A stretch of 64,000 bases of DNA from Leptothoe sp034932105 (GTDB taxonomy: Bacteria; Cyanobacteriota; Cyanobacteriia; Phormidesmidales; Phormidesmidaceae), in NCBI RefSeq assembly GCF_034932105.1, contig NZ_JAYGIG010000114.1, positions 186,001 to 250,000 of the forward strand, written 5' to 3'. Numbering within the stretch: the stretch's first letter is position 1; each line of letters starts with the position of its first letter. The position numbers were made by a program, and so were the translations under genes. Under the pieces are notes generated by a model that was not told the DNA's origin, ran no database searches, and saw only the letters and a program-made list of their open reading frames with translations. Shown here piece by piece: positions 17,518-26,537 of the stretch.

Positions 17518-18399
17518 CTAGCGGCTGGCCAATTCGAGGGCTTTTAACTCAGCAAGATCCAGAATCATTCCCTCACGGGCCACGATACTGTTGGGAAATT
17601 CTGCTGCTGTTTTATGACCGATTTCATCCATAAAATCGTCATCGTGGAGCGGATCGTGGTGGAAAACCACTAGCTTTTTCACGTTGGCTGCCTTGGCTAG
17701 TTTGACCGCTTCTTGCCAAGTAGAGTGGCCCCACCCGACCTTGCTACTGCTTTCAGAGTGATATTCTGCGTCCGTATAGGTACAGTCATAGATCATCACA
17801 TCGGCATTTTGAGCGAGATGCAGCACGTTTTCATCTAGTCGATCGGGGAAGTGTTCGGTGTCCGTAATGTAGGCAGCCGCTAAGCCATTCCATTCCACCC
17901 GATAACCGACCGCTTCACCCGGATGGTTAAGCAGGGCATTAATCACATTGATGTCACCAATGGCTACCGTTTCACCAATGGATAGGTCACAAAACTTTAG
18001 CTGCGCCTGCATAATTTGGAGCGGCACAGGAAAGTTAGGATGCAGCATTTGATCATTGAGGCGCTGCTCAATGGTTGCGCCATTGGGAGAAATAACGCCG
18101 TATACCTCAAACTGATTGCTCGGCAAAAAGGCGGGTACAAAAAAGGGAAATCCCTGGATATGGTCCCAATGGGAATGGGTGAAAAACATACTGGCTTGGA
18201 CAGACTGGCCTTCGTATAACATTTGCTGGCCCAGCTCCCGTAACCCCGTGCCCCCGTCAAAAATCAACCGCTCACCGTTAACCCGCATCTCTATGCAGGA
18301 TGTGTTGCCACCGTAGCGAACTGTTTCGGCACCGGGGCAGGGAATGCTTCCCCTGACACCCCAAAAGTGAATCGTGAATTGAGTATTCGAGTCGGACAT
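17518..18399 (-). CDS. MBL-fold metallohydrolase
   Basis: A soluble metallo-beta-lactamase-fold hydrolase of 293 residues. The metal-binding HSHWDH motif lies near residue 75, with further ligands around DTEHFPD and in the C-terminal VVFHHDPLHDD. The N-terminus FWGVRGSIPCPG with GGNTSC is typical of the group of MBL proteins related to cyclic-nucleotide phosphodiesterases and RNase Z-like enzymes. The substrate is not predictable. It is a stand-alone gene between tRNA-Gly and surE, and the start ATG begins directly before the conserved N-terminal strand. Confidence 0.85.
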   Translation of the reverse strand: MSDSNTQFTIHFWGVRGSIPCPGAETVRYGGNTSCIEMRVNGERLIFDGGTGLRELGQQMLYEGQSVQASMFFTHSHWDHIQGFPFFVPAFLPSNQFEVYGVISPNGATIEQRLNDQMLHPNFPVPLQIMQAQLKFCDLSIGETVAIGDINVINALLNHPGEAVGYRVEWNGLAAAYITDTEHFPDRLDENVLHLAQNADVMIYDCTYTDAEYHSESSSKVGWGHSTWQEAVKLAKAANVKKLVVFHHDPLHDDDFMDEIGHKTAAEFPNSIVAREGMILDLAELKALELASR

Positions 18400-18730
18400 C
18401 AGTGGCTAAAAATGACGTTAATGGGGGACGCGAATTTTGCTTAATGGTAGTTGACTGGCTTTCTGAAACCCACTAGCGCAGCGCATCCTCTTTTTTTCTG
18501 AAGAAATAGGTGTCAATCAGGAATAATCTTACCTAGGGCTTTATGCAAAATCTCCATATATCTAGGCTTGTCTTTATAGATCAAGCCATAAAGCGCACAT
18601 CTGTAATGGTTAAGATTTTTGGATCAGGTTCACGGGCCAAGTACGATTCGGTCCTACGGATGACTATCCTATGGGTTGGGCCATATTGCTTACAGCCAGT
18701 TTGCCCAAAGCCATCCCAAAAATAGGCGAG
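18400..18730. other. Intergenic region between the MBL gene and surE
   Basis: Nothing supported. A 60-codon open frame on the plus strand (18543-18725) has no family resemblance and no convincing ribosome-binding site, and I treat it as chance. Confidence 0.5.
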
Positions 18731-19576
18731 CTAGTTATCTTTTTCCATAGGGATCAGCTCAGGCAGAAGGCCTTTTAGCTTGGTTAAGTCATTGTACGCC
18801 GTGAGGTCGTAGTGTAGTGGGGTAACTGTGATGTAGCCAGCTTTAATCGCCTTCACATCCGTGGTGAATTGGACCATGAGGTCACTATTTTGAGTTGGAC
18901 TGAGGCCATTGGGCAGGCTCTGGAGGGCATCGTTATCGCTCTCTTCTAAGACTTCTCCTGCTAGCCAATAGTAGGTTTTTCCCCGAGGGTCAATCCGCTT
19001 TTCAAACAGATCTCGGTAACGACGCACTCCAAGACGGGCCAATGTTACGCCTTGAATGTTTGTTTTGGCGACTGCTGGAATATTTAAATTGAGCAGTAGG
19101 GGCTGGGCTAACTGGGTTAGCTGGGGCAAAAGTTGGCCAACATAATCTGCGGCTGGTTGGAAATCTGCATGGGTAAAACTGGCTAAGCTCACGGCCAAGC
19201 TAGGAATTCCTTCTAGCAGGCCTTCCATCGCTGCCGATACCGTGCCTGAGTAAAGCACGTCATTGCCCAAATTAGCTCCGTGGTTAATGCCTGAAAGGAC
19301 ACAGTCAGGAGGACTGTCCAGCAATGCATCGAGGGCTAGTTTTACGCAATCAGCTGGTGTGCCAGAACAGGCCCAGGCAGGAATGTTTTGATGGTAAATG
19401 GAGGTTACCTGCTCAGCTCGAATGGGGCGGTGCATCGTAATCCCATGTCCGGTGGCAGAGCGCTCCCGATCGGGACAGACTACGGTGACTGCATGGCCCT
19501 GGGTTGCCAAGGTATTGGCGAGGGTACGAATGCCCTTGGCAAAGATACCGTCATCGTTGCTGATTAATAGTTTCAT
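18731..19576 (-). CDS. surE: 5'/3'-nucleotidase SurE
   Basis: A metal-dependent acid phosphatase that removes phosphate from nucleoside 5'- and 3'-monophosphates and possibly short polyphosphates. The 281 residues are slightly longer than the ~250 of E. coli. The paired metal ligands are in ISNDDGI (Asp8-Asp9); SGINHGANLG, YSGTVSAAMEG and PDRERSATGHG are all present. It is divergently arranged with pheS, the two starts being only 71 bp apart, so their promoters share a very short region. Confidence 0.95.
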   Translation of the reverse strand: MKLLISNDDGIFAKGIRTLANTLATQGHAVTVVCPDRERSATGHGITMHRPIRAEQVTSIYHQNIPAWACSGTPADCVKLALDALLDSPPDCVLSGINHGANLGNDVLYSGTVSAAMEGLLEGIPSLAVSLASFTHADFQPAADYVGQLLPQLTQLAQPLLLNLNIPAVAKTNIQGVTLARLGVRRYRDLFEKRIDPRGKTYYWLAGEVLEESDNDALQSLPNGLSPTQNSDLMVQFTTDVKAIKAGYITVTPLHYDLTAYNDLTKLKGLLPELIPMEKDN

Positions 19577-19647
19577 GGCGAATCAAAGCTTCGGTGTAGA
19601 CTAAAGATTGTCTTTTGTGCCCCTCCCGTTTCGACCTTTTGGCCAGC

Positions 19648-20640
19648 ATGACCAACGACTTAGAGCAGCAACTGAGTACATTACAGCAAGAAGCTAGCGA
19701 TGCGATCGCTACCCTGAGTACCCTAGACGAACTCGATCAGTTTCGGGTGGGTTATCTGGGCAAAAAGGGGAAGCTATCTAAAATATTAGGGGGCATGGGC
19801 AAGCTGTCCGACGACGATCGTCCCCGCATTGGGGCCTTGGCCAACCAGGTTAAAACAGCTCTGCAAACCAGTATTGATCAGCGTAAAACTGCGTTGCAGG
19901 ACACTCAGATCCAAGCCCAGTTAGAGGCTGAAACCCTAGATGTTTCCATGCCAGGTACCTACTTGCCCCAGGGGCGAGTTCACCCCATCAATAGCATCAT
20001 TGACCAAATTACCGACATTTTTATTGGTCTAGGCTACACCGTTGCCAGTGGCCCCGAAATTGAAGAGGACTACTACAACTTTGAGGCACTCAACTTTTTG
20101 CCTGACCATCCGGCGCGGGATATGCAGGACACCTTATACCTGCCCAACGGCAAAATGATGCGTACCCACACCTCTAATACCCAAATCCGCTACATGGAAA
20201 ACCATGAGCCACCGCTGCGGGCATTGGCCACCGGCCGTTGCTACCGACGGGACACGGTGGACGCTACCCACGCCGCTGTCTTCCACCAGATTGAATTCTT
20301 TGCGGTGGATAAAAACATCACCTTTGCCGATTTGCGCGGCACCATCCAACTCTTTTTAGAAGCCCTATTTGGGGACATTGAAGTGCGGCTACGGCCGAGC
20401 TATTTTCCCTTTACTGAGCCTTCGGCTGAGGTCGATGTGAAATGGAAAGGGAAATGGCTAGAGGTGTTGGGCTGCGGCATGATTGACCCCAATGTGCTCA
20501 AATCCGTCGGTTATGACCCGGAGGTCTATAGCGGTTTTGCTGCCGGACTGGGGGTAGAGCGTCTGGCGATGGTACAGAGCCAGATTGATGATATTCGTCG
20601 ACTCTATGCCAGCGATCTGCGCTTCCTCAAACAGTTTTAG
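19648..20640 (+). CDS. pheS: Phenylalanine-tRNA ligase alpha subunit
   Basis: The catalytic subunit of the (alpha-beta)2 class II synthetase charging tRNA-Phe; about 330 residues. The N-terminal coiled-coil arm (about 1-90) is followed by the catalytic domain with FEALNFLPDHPARD, THTSNTQIR, the motif-2 region GRCYRRDTVDATH and motif 3 GFAAGLGVERLAM near the end. An upstream TTG at 19615 would extend it by 11 residues. The ATG at 19648 is preferred because it starts at the usual family N-terminus. pheT is not in the window, which is common in cyanobacteria. Confidence 0.96.
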   Translation: MTNDLEQQLSTLQQEASDAIATLSTLDELDQFRVGYLGKKGKLSKILGGMGKLSDDDRPRIGALANQVKTALQTSIDQRKTALQDTQIQAQLEAETLDVSMPGTYLPQGRVHPINSIIDQITDIFIGLGYTVASGPEIEEDYYNFEALNFLPDHPARDMQDTLYLPNGKMMRTHTSNTQIRYMENHEPPLRALATGRCYRRDTVDATHAAVFHQIEFFAVDKNITFADLRGTIQLFLEALFGDIEVRLRPSYFPFTEPSAEVDVKWKGKWLEVLGCGMIDPNVLKSVGYDPEVYSGFAAGLGVERLAMVQSQIDDIRRLYASDLRFLKQF

Positions 20641-20680
20641 GGTTTAGGCCGACAATAGGTGACCGTACATTTCCTCCAAG

Positions 20681-20730
20681 AAAATAGCCGTCGCTTTTGC
20701 TCCAGATTACCCAACAGCGACGGCTATTTT
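20681..20730. terminator. Bidirectional terminator between pheS and msrA
   Basis: A perfect 14-bp inverted repeat AAAATAGCCGTCGC / GCGACGGCTATTTT (20681-20694 with 20717-20730). It ends in T runs on either strand, so it serves the convergent pheS and msrA genes. Confidence 0.9.
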
Positions 20731-20775
20731 CTAAGGATTTTCTAAAGGCTGTATGGTGTCTCGATTAGCTCTCGA

Positions 20776-21450
20776 TTAGCCCTCGGATGCCACGCCAACA
20801 CCAATGGGGCACGAAACATTGGTGCCTCCCAGGCCACAGTATCCACCAGGGTTTTTGGCTAGGTACTGCTGATGGTAGTCCTCAGCGTAGTAAAACTCAG
20901 GGGCAGCCAAAATTTCAGTTGTAATGGTGCCATGGCCAGCCTGGTTTAGGGCTTCCTGGTATAGGGTTAGGGATTTCTCGGCAGCAGCCTTTTGCCCAGG
21001 GGAATAGGTATAAATTCCAGAACGATACTGGGTGCCGGTATCATTGCCCTGGCGCATACCTTGGGTCGGGTTGTGGCTTTCCCAAAACACTTTGAGTAGT
21101 TGGTCATAGCTAATGACGCTGGGGGCAAACACCACCAGGACCACTTCGTTATGTCCAGTCATGCCCGAGCACACCTCACGATAGGTGGGGTTGGGCGTGT
21201 GGCCGGCGCTGTAGCCTACGGCGGTGGAAAACACACCTTCCTGTTGCCAGAAGCGACGCTCCGCTCCCCAAAAACAGCCCAGACCGAACATAGCTGTTTG
21301 CATCCCGTCGGGGAATGGGGGTTGTAATGGGTTGCCATTTACGTAATGCTGCTTAGGAACAGGCATTTTTTCAGAACGGCCCGGCAACGCCTCTGAGGGA
21401 GACGGTATTGCCGCTTTTTTGCCTAAGCCACCAAGTCCAAAAAGCACCAT
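20776..21450 (-). CDS. msrA: Peptide-methionine (S)-S-oxide reductase
   Basis: Repairs oxidised methionine in proteins with thioredoxin as reductant. The 224 residues include an N-terminal extension of about 50 residues before the catalytic GCFWGAERRFW (nucleophilic Cys near 60). GYSAGHTPNPTYREVCSG and the C-terminal resolving cysteines in YCGLGGTNVSCP are present. A similar extension is usual in cyanobacterial and plant MsrA proteins. The extension has no clear signal peptide, so the enzyme is likely cytoplasmic. Confidence 0.95.
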   Translation of the reverse strand: MVLFGLGGLGKKAAIPSPSEALPGRSEKMPVPKQHYVNGNPLQPPFPDGMQTAMFGLGCFWGAERRFWQQEGVFSTAVGYSAGHTPNPTYREVCSGMTGHNEVVLVVFAPSVISYDQLLKVFWESHNPTQGMRQGNDTGTQYRSGIYTYSPGQKAAAEKSLTLYQEALNQAGHGTITTEILAAPEFYYAEDYHQQYLAKNPGGYCGLGGTNVSCPIGVGVASEG

Positions 21451-21566
21451 AGATTTGTAATGAATTTCAAAGACGCCGATACCTTTAGTCTACTCAATCC
21501 AGATGGGATCGTTGGTCTCGCTTTAGGTGGAAGCCCGAACTTTTTGCCAATTTTTTGCCAAATAAT

Positions 21567-21592
21567 AAGCCCGCTGGTACACCAGCGGGCTT
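21567..21592. terminator. Hairpin downstream of the STAS gene
   Basis: Perfect 12-bp arms AAGCCCGCTGGT / ACCAGCGGGCTT. It lies 33 bp after the STAS gene ends; on the minus strand it is followed by ATTATTTGGC, a moderately T-rich tail. Probable terminator. Confidence 0.65.
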
Positions 21593-21624
21593 CAACTGCC
21601 ATATTGGACAATATGGGATGGAAA

Positions 21625-21957
21625 TTATTTGACTACGGCGGCGTCAAAGGCGGCGCGATCCTCAAAGATTTCAAATACCCGATCCATGCTGGTGAGTTCA
21701 AACAGCATACGGATTTGGTCGTTGATGGAGCACACATACATTTTGGCCCCAGCGGTGCGTGCGTTTTTTAAGCAGGCAACCAAAACCCCCAGACCTGAAC
21801 TATCCACAAATGTGATGTCCTTCAGGTCAATTAGCAGTACTTTGATTCCTTTTTCCAGTGCAACGTTCACTTGCTGACGAAATGCATTGGTCTGAGTACC
21901 GTCTAAGATACCGCTGGGCTCAATTACATGAACACCTAAGTCCATAGATATTGTCAT
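21625..21957 (-). CDS. STAS-domain anti-anti-sigma-factor-like protein
   Basis: A single STAS domain of 110 residues resembling SpoIIAA/RsbV. The conserved DSSGLGVLV segment carries the serine usually phosphorylated by an anti-sigma kinase (near residue 58). Such proteins switch partner binding through Ser/Thr phosphorylation and PP2C-type dephosphorylation. No anti-sigma kinase gene is adjacent; it lies alone between msrA and the DUF3352 lipoprotein. Cyanobacteria use such proteins in stress, motility or exopolysaccharide control, and the specific role is unknown. Confidence 0.9.
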   Translation of the reverse strand: MTISMDLGVHVIEPSGILDGTQTNAFRQQVNVALEKGIKVLLIDLKDITFVDSSGLGVLVACLKNARTAGAKMYVCSINDQIRMLFELTSMDRVFEIFEDRAAFDAAVVK

Positions 21958-22120
21958 GGCTAAATATCAATAATTTCTAGTTTAGCTTTACAGATGTTCA
22001 AAACTCGCACTTTTACCAGGCTCATCAGTGGAGGCTGCTGAACCTGCTGTATTGAAAGTGTTCGTCCCCATTTACGCTAGGCTGCCCACCAGAGGATCCC
22101 TTGACTGCAGCGTAGAACAA

Positions 22121-23740
22121 CTAGTTCTTCAATAAAACTGACACTGTTCCGGTCGATTGATGGGCTGTTTGGACATAACTGGTGATTGAGATCGCCTCGA
22201 TTGATTGGCTCCAAGGTTGCACAATCGGTCTCACCAAGGAAAACCAGCGATTACTTTCCAAAAGACGATCTAGTTCTGACCAAGTTCCGTAGATATACCC
22301 TTGATTTGGTTTATCCATTGACTGGGTGGTGCGCTGAAATCGTTGGGTGGTGGATAGGGGATGAGCTGGGGCTGCTAAAGCAACGGTCAAACCACCGATG
22401 GATGTGGCAAATACCTCACAGTCATCGACTTTAGTATGGATACCCACAAGATCTGTTTCAACCGTAGTTTCTCTATTGCGCTTATCCACCCGGGTCTTTA
22501 AACGGCTCCAAGCGGTAACTGCTCGATCCTCTAGGGTTAACTGACTAACGGTCAGCCCTTGCTGGGTGGCAATGCTATCCAGTTGTTTTATGACGGTTGG
22601 ATTGGGGCTGGTCACTGCCATGAGCCAGGTGCCATCGTTCAACTGACCGATGGCATAGTCCCTGGATAAAAGCTGATGGAGGGGGCCAGATAGGGATTGG
22701 GCTAGCTGGGTCGATGGCCATTGCAGGCCTTGTTGCAGGGGAAAGGGTAATCCTTGATAGTGACCAATCTGAGCCCTTAGCTCTGTCCATAGGGGACGCA
22801 GATCATACCCCATGGCGGCCCATGCTACGGATGCTGGCAAATACTGTTGCGGTTTGCTGTGGTCGATATCTGGTACGGCTGTTGGATCGGGTTTGTCGGG
22901 GGCAGGCTCGAACTCATGGGGGCCTAATGCTGCTGCTAATGTTGTGAGTCGGGTGTTGATCACCAACTGCTGTGGTTTCATTGTGGTGGTTGCGCTTAAT
23001 TGCTGTCCTTGCAAGGATGACAGTAATTGTCGCTCCGGTGTGGCTAACCCTAGCCAGTCGATCAGGTCTGGAATGTGTAGGTTAAGCCAGACCGGGGTGC
23101 AGCAGTCTGGCCCCGATATCTGTAAAGCGGGGGCTTGAGCAACTCGAAGACTCTGGCGCAAAACTCTGACATCGTTGGCGACCAGCAGGGTACTTCCACC
23201 TACAATAGCGGTTGCCAGTTGCTGCGTGCTCTGGGCTAATGTACCTGAAATAATCGGTACACTGCTGCCTTCGGTGAAAACGGGATGGCTGCCAGCGATG
23301 GTTTGTCGCTGCCAAAACAGTTCTAAAAACTCCCGCAGCTTTTCGTCGTCAGTGGTATCGGTGACCAAGAGGTAACCGGTTTGACGACCATTGTCCCGAT
23401 CTCGATCCAGATCTTGATCCGTAATGGCAAAGGCAATGGTTTTGCCTAACCAAGGACGAATGTCTGCCCTGGGGTTAATGGCGAGTGGGGTGAAAAATGA
23501 GTCTATGGTTTGGGATAGGACCTCGGTAAGATGGGATTTTTGCCAGGTTTTACCGGGTTTTACCGTGGTATCTACCACCGCCGCCAATAGGGCTTGCTTC
23601 GGGACAAATTCTAGGATGTGATTGCTTTGGGAACTGTGCGGCTCTGGGGATAGCGACTGACAGCTATTGAGCCCTAGGCTGATGAGTAATAGTGCGATCG
23701 CAAAACCACGCCACCAAGGTCTCCTCAACAAATTCACCAT
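22121..23740 (-). CDS. DUF3352-type lipoprotein
   Basis: About 539 residues when started at the Met at 23740; an in-frame start at 23806 would put 22 residues before the signal peptide, which is unlikely. The N-terminus has RRPWWR, a hydrophobic stretch and the lipobox LNSC (Cys near residue 27), so it should be lipid-anchored and exported. The rest resembles the cyanobacterial DUF3352 family, with a typical FVPKQALLAAVVDT start. Function is unknown. Lnt, which would finish lipoprotein acylation, is encoded at 54.0 kb. Confidence 0.8.
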   Translation of the reverse strand: MVNLLRRPWWRGFAIALLLISLGLNSCQSLSPEPHSSQSNHILEFVPKQALLAAVVDTTVKPGKTWQKSHLTEVLSQTIDSFFTPLAINPRADIRPWLGKTIAFAITDQDLDRDRDNGRQTGYLLVTDTTDDEKLREFLELFWQRQTIAGSHPVFTEGSSVPIISGTLAQSTQQLATAIVGGSTLLVANDVRVLRQSLRVAQAPALQISGPDCCTPVWLNLHIPDLIDWLGLATPERQLLSSLQGQQLSATTTMKPQQLVINTRLTTLAAALGPHEFEPAPDKPDPTAVPDIDHSKPQQYLPASVAWAAMGYDLRPLWTELRAQIGHYQGLPFPLQQGLQWPSTQLAQSLSGPLHQLLSRDYAIGQLNDGTWLMAVTSPNPTVIKQLDSIATQQGLTVSQLTLEDRAVTAWSRLKTRVDKRNRETTVETDLVGIHTKVDDCEVFATSIGGLTVALAAPAHPLSTTQRFQRTTQSMDKPNQGYIYGTWSELDRLLESNRWFSLVRPIVQPWSQSIEAISITSYVQTAHQSTGTVSVLLKN

Positions 23741-23825
23741 AGATGTCTGTGCCCAATCCTGTGCGCCTCTAGTGTAGTAGAGCAAAGACCTTGAAATTAG
23801 GCCCAATTATCAGATTTGCCAGCGA

Positions 23826-23862
23826 GCGGCCACAGTCTAGACTTTGTCCAGACTGTGGCCGC
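23826..23862. other. Strong hairpin downstream of lexA
   Basis: A 13-bp perfect inverted repeat GCGGCCACAGTCT / AGACTGTGGCCGC with an 11-nt loop, 46 bp past the lexA stop. Neither strand has a T run after it, so it may be a Rho-assisted or processing site and not a classic terminator. The loop and right arm contain ACTTTGTCCAG, also found near 33.14 kb. Confidence 0.6.
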
Positions 23863-23907
23863 CAAATAACCTATAGGCACAAATGCAGGCTGCTTAAAGA
23901 CAGATCG

Positions 23908-24513
23908 CTAACCTAAATCCTGATTGCGCCAAACCGCCAGCAGTCGACCCTGGATATCCACGTCTTGAGCCGGATAGACCATGGGTTCATAATTAGGATT
24001 AGCAGGCTTAAGCACCACATTATTGCCTTGACGGTAAAGATACTTAAGCGTGGTGGCACTTTCTACCCGGGCCGCCACAATGGTGCCCTCTTTAATGCTT
24101 TTAGGGTCTTCCACCGGACGCATAATCACAAAGTCCCCACTATCAATTAAGGCATCGACCATACTGTCGCCTCTTACCCGTAAGGCATAGTCATGGGACT
24201 TAATGGGTAATGAAGATAAATCCAGGTGTTCCTCCGCCACGTCTACGAAAGCTTCCACCATGGAACCAGCCGCAATGGTGCCTTTGATGGGGACACCATT
24301 CCCCTGCAAAATGCGAATCGTTCTGGCTTTACCCTCATTCCAGTCGATGTAGCCTTTCTTGCGCAGGTGATCGAGCCGACTTTGAATCGGCGCTGGAGAC
24401 TTCAGCCCCATGGCCCGCATCATTTGTCGAATGGAGGGGGAGTGCTGATGTTCACGAATATAATCAGCTAACCAGTTATAAAGCTCCTCTTGAGCATTGG
24501 TCAGAGTGTCCAT
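23908..24513 (-). CDS. lexA: LexA repressor
   Basis: The SOS repressor, 201 residues. An N-terminal winged-helix DNA-binding domain (about 1-70) is followed by the S24 peptidase domain. The self-cleavage site Ala82-Gly83 (in TIAAGSM), nucleophile Ser117 (RGDSMVD) and general base Lys157 (TTLKYL) are all present. It should therefore undergo RecA-stimulated autocleavage. This matters because some cyanobacterial LexA proteins, such as that of Synechocystis PCC 6803, have lost these residues. Two LexA boxes stand upstream, arguing for autorepression. Confidence 0.96.
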   Translation of the reverse strand: MDTLTNAQEELYNWLADYIREHQHSPSIRQMMRAMGLKSPAPIQSRLDHLRKKGYIDWNEGKARTIRILQGNGVPIKGTIAAGSMVEAFVDVAEEHLDLSSLPIKSHDYALRVRGDSMVDALIDSGDFVIMRPVEDPKSIKEGTIVAARVESATTLKYLYRQGNNVVLKPANPNYEPMVYPAQDVDIQGRLLAVWRNQDLG

Positions 24514-24542
24514 GGGGTACTACTCGTAGGATAAACCGTAGG

Positions 24543-24556
24543 GGAACAGGCGTACC
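24543..24556 (-). promoter_or_regulatory. LexA box, lexA-proximal
   Basis: The minus strand reads GGTACGCCTGTTCC, an exact match to the cyanobacterial/Gram-positive LexA consensus RGTACNNNDGTWCB. It lies 30-43 bp upstream of the lexA start. Confidence 0.88.
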
Positions 24557-24562
24557 CCTATG

Positions 24563-24576
24563 AGAACAACAGTACC
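24563..24576 (-). promoter_or_regulatory. LexA box, lexA-distal
   Basis: The minus strand reads GGTACTGTTGTTCT, a second exact match to RGTACNNNDGTWCB. It is centred exactly 20 bp (about two helical turns) from the first box, so two LexA dimers could bind the same face. Confidence 0.88.
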
Positions 24577-24700
24577 AACAAAGTCTTCATTCTGTCTACC
24601 TGATGTATTGACGTTTTTGGGTGAAAGTGAGATTTCTCATTTTTGACGTTTTTGACGCTGCTTTGAGATGTTGAGGGTCTTGGCCTGAAAAAGCATAAAA

Positions 24701-24752
24701 GCATAAAAAAGGTCAGGCTTGGACCATGGTCCAAGCCTGACCTTTTTTATGC
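24701..24752. terminator. Perfect 52-bp palindrome behind sigA
   Basis: Each 26-base arm is the exact complement of the other with no spacer, centred at GGACCAT|GGTCC-type bases 24726/24727. Arms start GCATAAAAAAGG and end CCTTTTTTATGC, so a transcript from either strand gives a long hairpin with an internal U run. It lies between the sigA stop and the lexA promoter and likely terminates sigA transcripts. Confidence 0.75.
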
Positions 24753-24784
24753 TCTAGCATCTAAAGCTAACTAGATGCTAGAGC
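24751..24784. terminator. Second hairpin adjoining the sigA palindrome
   Basis: GCTCTAGCATCTA / TAGATGCTAGAGC (24751-24763 with 24772-24784), 8-nt loop. It shares its outer GC with the 52-bp palindrome, so the two structures are immediately consecutive 20 bp after the sigA stop. Confidence 0.6.
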
Positions 24785-24803
24785 TAGTTTTAGCGAGCCA
24801 AAT

Positions 24804-25946
24804 TTAACGAATGTACTCTTTGAGAACGCTATTACGGTTGGGATGACGCAACTTACGTAGAGCCTTCGCCTCAATTTGGCGAATCCGCTCACGGGTAACG
24901 TTGAAAATTTGACCAATCTCTTCGAGGGTTTTCATCCGGCCGTCGTCTAGACCGTAGCGTAACCGAAGAACATCCCGTTCGCGGGGGCTCAATGTGCTCA
25001 GAACACCCTCAAGGTCTTCACGCAAAAGACTCTTAGAAACCTCATCTTCAGGGGTTTCACCATCCGATTCAATGAAGTCACCGAGGCGGGAATCCTCTTC
25101 CTTACCAATGGGAGTTTCCAAGGAAATGGGTAGCTGGGCAGATTTAGCAATAAACCGTAACTTCTCGATGGTCATTTCCATGCGAGTGGCAATTTCTTCT
25201 TCCGTCGGTTTACGACCTAGCTCTTGGGACAAAAGCTTAGTGGTTTTCTTAATGCGGGAAATAGTTTCATACAGATGGACCGGTAGGCGGATAGTGCGGG
25301 ACTGATCAGCAATGGCCCGGGTAATCGCCTGGCGAATCCACCAAGTAGCATAGGTGGAGAACTTATAACCTTTTTCATGGTCAAATTTTTCAGCGGCACG
25401 GATCAAACCTAAACTGCCTTCTTGAATGAGATCCTGAAAAGACAGGCCACGGTTCATGTACTTCTTAGCGATGGAAACCACCAAACGCAAATTGGACTGA
25501 ACCATTTTATCCTTGGCTCTACGCCCTAGATGAAGGCGACGGCGAAATGCAGGTAGGGGCATGTCAACAGCGGCTGCCCAATCCATATCGTCCGGTTCCT
25601 CATCCATTCCATCGGATAGATCATCACGGATCCGTTCTAGCTCTAACAAGTCAGCAATTTTACGAGCCAACTCAATTTCTTCCTCTGCCCTCAGCAGACG
25701 GATACGCCCAATTTCCTGTAAATAAAGCCGAATAGAATCTTCAGTGTAATGCTTCTTTTTCGCCTGAGCCGCTGCTGTTGCTGCTGCTGTGGTTGAGCTA
25801 CGACGACGAGATGTGCCTTTAGCAGCTTTAGCACCCTGGACATCTTCCTCGGGACTTGTAAATGGTTTCCCAGCATCAGGATCGATTAACGAATCCAAAT
25901 CATTGCTAGGTCTCAAGTCCTCAAGAACAGTATTTGCTTGGGTCAT
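24804..25946 (-). CDS. sigA: Principal RNA polymerase sigma factor SigA
   Basis: A group 1 sigma-70 factor of 380 residues. The N-terminal ~80 residues are acidic then Ala/Lys-rich. Region 1.2 begins at DSIRLYLQEIGRIRLL. The 2.1-2.4 region (NLRLVVSIAKKYMNRG, FQDLIQEGSLGLIRA, YATWWIRQAITRA) and 4.2 (TLEEIGQIFNVTRERIRQIE) are intact. The DEEPDDMDW insert between regions 1.2 and 2 and the high similarity to housekeeping factors identify the essential vegetative sigma. The ATG has GAGGAAAG eleven bases upstream. A long 5' region (590 bp without a gene) suggests complex promoters. Confidence 0.96.
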   Translation of the reverse strand: MTQANTVLEDLRPSNDLDSLIDPDAGKPFTSPEEDVQGAKAAKGTSRRRSSTTAAATAAAQAKKKHYTEDSIRLYLQEIGRIRLLRAEEEIELARKIADLLELERIRDDLSDGMDEEPDDMDWAAAVDMPLPAFRRRLHLGRRAKDKMVQSNLRLVVSIAKKYMNRGLSFQDLIQEGSLGLIRAAEKFDHEKGYKFSTYATWWIRQAITRAIADQSRTIRLPVHLYETISRIKKTTKLLSQELGRKPTEEEIATRMEMTIEKLRFIAKSAQLPISLETPIGKEEDSRLGDFIESDGETPEDEVSKSLLREDLEGVLSTLSPRERDVLRLRYGLDDGRMKTLEEIGQIFNVTRERIRQIEAKALRKLRHPNRNSVLKEYIR

Positions 25947-26537
25947 GCCGCTTTCCTCGTATTCCTTAAATGCAACAGATCAAAACATCAAACAGTGATC
26001 ATCAACCTCGGTAGAGCCACCCATACGACGCCCAACAACGGATAACGTTAAGTCAGATGGATGAACCTCATTCGGATTATTAGTTGATGAAAGACTTACT
26101 TGATTAAAATAGACAAGCTACTCAGCAGACAAAAACTTTATTACAACGGTACACATTTGCCAACGGTTTGAATAGGAATTCCATAGTTAGCAAAGCTTTT
26201 AATGATCGCTACCAATGTAAAAATGCTGGACTGACTGCGGAGCTTATCCGTGTTTCTACAGTAGTAACATGCTTTACATAAAAACGCCCAGGGGAATTGT
26301 AGCAAGTTGTCAGAAACCTATAGCTTTCTGTGAATCCCCTTTCAGCTCAGGTCCTTTTATTTCAAGGATTCTGAGACGGTATCAAGGTACACATAAATAT
26401 TGCCTATCGAAATCAAAATAAATTATATTTTTTTTGTATGCAGACTATAAAAGTTGCAGTGTCAAAAGTGGGTTTTTAACAACTACTTAGATATCTAAAA
26501 AGAGACCATAGGTCAACAAAACTTTGGCTTATGCCGA
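25947..26537. other. Intergenic region upstream of sigA
   Basis: No gene, RNA or strong repeat recognised in 590 bp. It is AT-rich near 26390-26500. It must hold the sigA promoter(s), but I could not single out convincing -35/-10 pairs. Confidence 0.5.

Noticed and set aside
18543..18725. Small plus-strand frame in the MBL-surE spacer
   Set aside because: No ribosome-binding site, no recognisable motif, converges on surE; considered chance.
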